Source: JAPLKX01 sp035530195
Lineage (GTDB): Bacteria > Hydrogenedentota > Hydrogenedentia > Hydrogenedentales > SLHB01
Assembly: GCA_035530195.1 (NCBI GenBank)
Contig: DATKVG010000215.1
Location: 1 to 9,026, forward strand
Length of the DNA stretch: 9,026 bases
Direction of reading: 5' to 3'
Part shown: piece by piece, positions 5,621 to 9,026 of the stretch
How the letters are laid out: each line of letters starts with the position of its first letter
Position numbering within the stretch: the first letter of the stretch is position 1
Made by a program: the position numbers and the translations under genes
The notes under the pieces: model-generated
The model's input: only the letters and a program-made list of their open reading frames with translations
Databases searched by the model: none
Told to the model about the DNA's origin: nothing

Positions 5621-6841
5621 CTACATTTGTATTGCATCGCCGAGGCTGAAAATGGGCAACAACATGGCGATCACGATAAAGCCGACCACCAGCCCCATCA
5701 GCACGATCATCAGCGGCTCCATCAACGTCATCATTACTTTCACTTCCCGGTCGATATCCCGCTCACTCTCGTCCGCAAGCTGGTGAAACGCCCCCGCGAT
5801 ATCCCCCGTCTGCTCGCCAACCCCCACCACGTTGGCCACCGACTCCGGGAATAGCGCGCAGGCGCCCACGCACGCGCTCACCAGCCCGCCTTCGCGCACC
5901 TCCGCCACCATCGACCGCACGGCCTCGCTGTACCGCGTGTTGCGCAACGTCGACGCCGTGATGTTCAACGCGCTCACCACCGGGATCCCCGAACCCAGCA
6001 GCGTGCCCAGCGTCCGCGCGAACGCCCCAATCTCGTACTGCCGCAACACCCGCCCCACCAGGGGCGCACGCAACACCAGCCCGTCAACCATCCGCCGCCC
6101 GGGGCGCGTCTTCACATACCGCCCCGCCACAAACACCCCCACGCATGCGGCCCCGATCACGGCCGGCCACCATTTCGCCATGAAACGGCTCACCCCGACC
6201 AGCATCCGTGTCACCAGGGGCAGCGTCTGGCCGGTCTCTTCGAACACGTCCATGAACATCGGCACCACGAAACTCACCATCACAAACACCGTCACGATCC
6301 CCACTACCAGCATCACCGCCGGATACACCATCGCCATCTTCACGCGCGCCTGGATCTCGTCGCGTTTCTCGCCGAGATCCGCCAGGCGCGTCAGCACCTC
6401 GATCAGCTTCCCGCTCTCCTCGCCCGCACGCACCAGGTTCACGTACATTGCGTCGAAAATGTTGGGGTACGCCGCCAGCGCCTGCGAAAACGTCTGGCCG
6501 TCCTCGAGCCGCGCGCGCAACCCGCCAAACACCGCCCGCCATCCCGATTTGCCCGCCCGGTTGCGCAGCGTCACCAGCGCCTGTGACAGCGGAAGCCCCG
6601 CGCGAAGCAGGCTCGACGTGTCCCGCGTGAACCGCACCAGGTCGCGCCGTTTCAGCCCGCCCCACATCCCCAGCCGCAACCGCACACGCCGACCCGCCAG
6701 CGCGTTTGCGTCGCTCACGCGGATCACGTGGTACCCCCGTGCAATCAGCGATGAGGCCGCGGCGGTCGCGTCTTCGGCGTCCAGCTCACCCTTGATCACC
6801 TCGCCCGGCTCGCGCATCGCTTCATAGACAAACGTCGCCAT
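5621..6841 (-). CDS. gspF: Type II secretion / type IV pilus inner-membrane platform protein (GspF/PilC family)
   Basis: 406 residues from the ATG at 6841, the usual length of the family. This start gives the classic N-terminus MATFVYEA followed by GEVIKGELDAEDA, and GGAG lies 9 nt upstream; an in-frame ATG at 6856 would add five untypical residues. Two T2SSF repeats can be seen. The first (about 67-190) has FTRDTSSLLRAGLPLSQAL, EDGQTFSQALAAYP and VRAGEESGKLIEVL; the second (about 270-395) has FARTLGTLLGSGIPVVSALN, EGGLVSACVGACALFP and GVGEQTGDIAGAF. Membrane segments are at about 172-196, 226-240 and 376-397. The protein is the inner-membrane platform that couples the assembly ATPase to the pseudopilus or pilus. 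Substrate-side role (secretion or pilus) cannot be decided, because no other gsp or pil gene is present. It appears to be transcribed alone, with a promoter candidate at 6880-6907. Confidence 0.92.
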   Translation of the reverse strand: MATFVYEAMREPGEVIKGELDAEDATAAASSLIARGYHVIRVSDANALAGRRVRLRLGMWGGLKRRDLVRFTRDTSSLLRAGLPLSQALVTLRNRAGKSGWRAVFGGLRARLEDGQTFSQALAAYPNIFDAMYVNLVRAGEESGKLIEVLTRLADLGEKRDEIQARVKMAMVYPAVMLVVGIVTVFVMVSFVVPMFMDVFEETGQTLPLVTRMLVGVSRFMAKWWPAVIGAACVGVFVAGRYVKTRPGRRMVDGLVLRAPLVGRVLRQYEIGAFARTLGTLLGSGIPVVSALNITASTLRNTRYSEAVRSMVAEVREGGLVSACVGACALFPESVANVVGVGEQTGDIAGAFHQLADESERDIDREVKVMMTLMEPLMIVLMGLVVGFIVIAMLLPIFSLGDAIQM

Positions 6842-6879
6842 TTCACGCCGCTCCATTTCAAGTTATATCCAACCACCAC

Positions 6880-6907
6880 AGTACACCCGCAATCAAACCG
6901 CCGTCAA
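6880..6907 (-). promoter_or_regulatory. Candidate promoter for gspF
   Basis: On the minus strand TTGACG (6907-6902, 5 of 6 to consensus) is followed after 16 nt by TGTACT (6885-6880, 4 of 6). Transcription would begin near 6873, about 30 nt before the gspF ATG. The placement is right for an independently expressed gene, but neither box is perfect. Confidence 0.35.
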
Positions 6908-6955
6908 TTCCCTCTTACGCACCTTTCCCCGTCTCGCGCCATAAGGCCCTTCTGG

Positions 6956-7120
6956 GGGACCGGCGACGATATCCTGACCGCGCCGTTGCGTCAGCCCGTG
7001 TTCGACCGCTTGGCCGGCTATGGAGATGCGAATGATGCAGAACGGCTATGTGTGGATCCAGCCATGCGACACATTGTTGGCGGGAGAGCAAACCAACGCA
7101 ACGGGAACGGCATTGACTGA
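6956..7120 (+). pseudogene. Fragment of an IS1380-family transposase
   Basis: The plus-strand frame from about 6956 to the TGA at 7118-7120 reads DDILTAPLRQPVFDRLAGYG, then DANDAERLCVDPAMRHIVGGRA. This is the conserved N-terminal block of IS1380-type DDE transposases (LLRQ-VF-RLAGYED-NDAERL-DPAMR-VVGGRA). Homology fades after about 7095 and the frame closes at 7118. The rest of the transposase, including the DDE residues, is absent and no terminal inverted repeats were found. It is a dead remnant of about 40 recognisable residues, lying where strand composition changes between gspF and the downstream lipoprotein gene. Confidence 0.8.
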
Positions 7121-7264
7121 ACCGCCAAGGATTACTACACTGAGTGGCAATGAGCCTGTGGCGGTTACAGGTGGGCCATAGGGGAAATCTCCGATCGGCA
7201 CATAAAGAAATCGTGGCGGTGCGGTATTTTAACCCGGTTTAATTTCTGGAGAAGCAGCAGTCGG
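7121..7264. other. Leader region of the sulfatase-like lipoprotein gene
   Basis: No gene is supported. An imperfect palindrome, TTAACCCGGTTTAA (7229-7242, 12 of 14 positions symmetric), lies 22 bp before the ATG at 7265 and could be an operator. GGAG at 7248-7251 is the only ribosome-site candidate, with a longish 13-nt spacing. No convincing -35/-10 pair was found. Confidence 0.35.
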
Positions 7265-9026
7265 ATGGAACTTGAGTTTCGTGTTTTTCTTCTACGGTTG
7301 GCGTCGTTGGTCGTGTTGGTCGGGGTGCTGGGTGGATGTTCAGGCAAATACGGTTATTACCGGTTTGATGACAATTTCACCAACGTGGTATCGGTGGATG
7401 GTCCGGCTGGCCAACCGAAACGCGAAAGGCGGTTTGTGAGCTTGACGGGGGGCTGGACGAGCCGGACGGGGGCGTCGACGGTGGAGCAATCAGAATCACG
7501 ACTGGTGTTTTCCGCGAATGCAGCCGACTTCCTGGAAAGCCCGAAGGGGTTGAAAATCCCGGGGGACACGACGGACACAATTGCGCTGAAAATGAAAGTA
7601 ACCGGCGCCGAGTCCGTCGTTTTGAATTGGATACCGATGGGCGGTGAAAATGTCGAATATTTCCGGACACTGAAAATAAAGGTACCGAAGCAAGACGAGC
7701 TTTTGACATACAACCTTCAAATGACGAAGGTACGGACGTGGCGGTATTGGGAGATCGACCAGATACTGTTTCAGGTCCTATCGGCGGCACGGGTCGAGAT
7801 CGAGTCGATCGAGTTGGTGGATCGGCGTGCGCCGTTTGGCCAGGCGACGATGGGAGTGCTTCACTATTCGGTGGATAATCGGCTTCGGCCTTGCCTGTTC
7901 AATCATTGCCCGGCCACGTTGCGATACCGTTTGCGGCTGCCGGCCCGGGCCGTGTTCAGCGCCGGGCTGAGCGTTGTGGAGCCGAAAAGCCCCGTGACGT
8001 TTCAACTGGTGATCGAGGTGGGCGGACAAGTAGAGACGGTTTTTACGAAGGCGGTGGATGACCCGGCGCACTGGTACGACGTCGAGGTTGATTTATCGAA
8101 ATACGCGGGGCGGAAGGTTGACTTGTCTCTGATTTCATACAACACGCGAACGGGCCAGGTGGCGTTGTGGAGCAATCCGGCCGTGTTCGAGCGGTACGAG
8201 CAGCCCGAACAGGGCGAGGATAGCCGGCGGCTTCCCAACGTGGTGTTGTACGTAATCGATTGCCTTCGGGCGGACCACCTGGAGGCATATGGATATGGAC
8301 GCCCGACTGCGCCGAACCTTGCGGCGTTCGCGGCGGAGGGCGTGAAGTTCAACAGATGTTTTGCCGTGGACACCTGGACCAAATCGTCTTCGGCTTCTTT
8401 TTCGACGGGTGTCGACCAGATTTACCACGGCCTCGAAGAAATAGACGAATTATTGCCCGAAGGGCTGGCCACGTTTCCGGAATTGCTGCGGCGGGCCGGC
8501 TATGAGACGTGTGCGCTGACGGAAAACCCGAGCACGCCGCTGGAGACGGTTCCTCGGGCCTCCTACAGTTACCTTGAGCCGGTTCATCTGCATACGGAAC
8601 TTGGCAGGAAGACGCTGAAGAGGCGGGAGCTTCCGGCGGTAACGCAGCAGAGGGCACGGGAGTTTATCAATAAACACCGGGACCGCCCGTTCTTGTTGTA
8701 TATCCATTCGATGGAACCGCATGACATCCGGCAGGGAGGGCCTGACAGCAGGGAATTCCTGTATGATCCGCCCGAGCCGTTCCGGAGCGCTTTCAAGTCG
8801 CCGGAAGGTCAAACACCGATGGACTTGTATGACGGGGCCATTTCGTATGCCGACACCAATTTCAAAACGTTGATCGACCGGCTTGAAGAGTTCGGCTTGA
8901 CGGAAGACACGGTGGTCATTGTCACGGCGGACCATGGGGAGGGCTTCGGCGAACATGAAAACCACTGGCGCCACTATGGCAAGCCGTACAACACGCTCAC
9001 GAACGTGCCGCTGCTGATCCGCTGGC
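7265..9026 (+). CDS. Lipoprotein with sulfatase-superfamily hydrolase/transferase domain lacking the FGly cysteine, C-terminus off the window
   Basis: 587 residues are visible, without a stop. The N-terminus has Arg residues, a hydrophobic core and a lipobox LGGC, so Cys25 should be lipidated; Ser26 fits an outer-membrane or periplasm-facing lipoprotein. Residues 30-310 are mostly predicted beta sequence, perhaps two jelly-roll or carbohydrate-binding-like domains (the first to about 187, the second about 200-310), not identified further. The alkaline-phosphatase-type domain begins at PNVVLYVIDCLRADHLEAYG (324-343), with metal ligand Asp332. The nucleophile region reads DTWTKSSSASFSTG (369-382): Thr372 stands where sulfatases have the formylglycine Cys, and neither the Pro nor the Arg of CxPxR is present. 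Later landmarks are HSMEPHD (481-487), TADHGEGFGEH (554-564) and the start of the VPLLIRW strand. Thr is the nucleophile in phosphoethanolamine and lipoteichoic-acid-type transferases, so a transferase or phosphodiesterase is as likely as a sulfatase. Confidence 0.88.
   Translation, partial: MELEFRVFLLRLASLVVLVGVLGGCSGKYGYYRFDDNFTNVVSVDGPAGQPKRERRFVSLTGGWTSRTGASTVEQSESRLVFSANAADFLESPKGLKIPGDTTDTIALKMKVTGAESVVLNWIPMGGENVEYFRTLKIKVPKQDELLTYNLQMTKVRTWRYWEIDQILFQVLSAARVEIESIELVDRRAPFGQATMGVLHYSVDNRLRPCLFNHCPATLRYRLRLPARAVFSAGLSVVEPKSPVTFQLVIEVGGQVETVFTKAVDDPAHWYDVEVDLSKYAGRKVDLSLISYNTRTGQVALWSNPAVFERYEQPEQGEDSRRLPNVVLYVIDCLRADHLEAYGYGRPTAPNLAAFAAEGVKFNRCFAVDTWTKSSSASFSTGVDQIYHGLEEIDELLPEGLATFPELLRRAGYETCALTENPSTPLETVPRASYSYLEPVHLHTELGRKTLKRRELPAVTQQRAREFINKHRDRPFLLYIHSMEPHDIRQGGPDSREFLYDPPEPFRSAFKSPEGQTPMDLYDGAISYADTNFKTLIDRLEEFGLTEDTVVIVTADHGEGFGEHENHWRHYGKPYNTLTNVPLLIRW

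Noticed and set aside
5832..6827. Open plus-strand frame of 331 codons
   Set aside because: It is antisense to gspF; its Ser/Thr/Arg-rich translation is a by-product of the C-rich plus strand.
7020..7181. 53-codon plus-strand frame (begins MEMRMMQNGYVW) overlapping the IS1380 fragment
   Set aside because: Its translation looks protein-like at the end, but it overlaps the transposase homology in another frame, has no ribosome site and matches no family I know.

Overview
The window looks like chromosomal DNA of a GC-rich, polysaccharide-degrading Gram-negative bacterium. A PVC-superphylum or Hydrogenedentes-like lineage is my guess, not shown by a marker gene. The reasons are a Tat-exported sulfatase beside a DUF1680/GH127 glycoside hydrolase, a large lipoprotein of the sulfatase superfamily, a type II secretion/pilus inner-membrane protein, and an IS1380-family remnant. 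No rRNA, tRNA or CRISPR array was seen.

Layout. (i) 1-2707: a GH127-type hydrolase (minus strand, running off the left edge) is divergent from a complete FGly-type sulfatase (plus strand). The 71-bp gap holds a perfect -10 box and a 6+6 bp dyad. The pair looks like a small catabolic unit for a sulfated, arabinose-like glycan. (ii) 2708-5053: a block of visibly lower GC (about half, against well over 60% next to it) holds three co-directional genes, each with a good Shine-Dalgarno site. They are an unrecognised 253-aa protein, a 278-aa protein ending in a DUF5678-like module, and a 136-aa single-domain retropepsin-like aspartic protease. (iii) 5054-5620: gene debris. The last repeat of an ankyrin protein (minus) and the last ~30 residues of a second sulfatase (plus) meet head to head at about 5490, both without their 5' parts. 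A four-unit heptamer repeat follows. (iv) 5621-6841: gspF/pilC on the minus strand, apparently alone. (v) 6842-7264: a gspF promoter candidate and an IS1380 transposase fragment. (vi) 7265-9026: the start of a lipoprotein with N-terminal beta-type sequence and a sulfatase-superfamily domain in which Thr replaces the FGly cysteine.

The likeliest little-described system is the three-gene retropepsin cassette. It sits between an intact sulfatase and the tail of a related, destroyed one, which suggests that the region was remodelled by insertion and deletion. Strand composition also changes: the plus strand is C-rich in 1-2707 and about 5490-6950 whatever the gene direction, roughly neutral in the cassette, and G-rich after about 7200.
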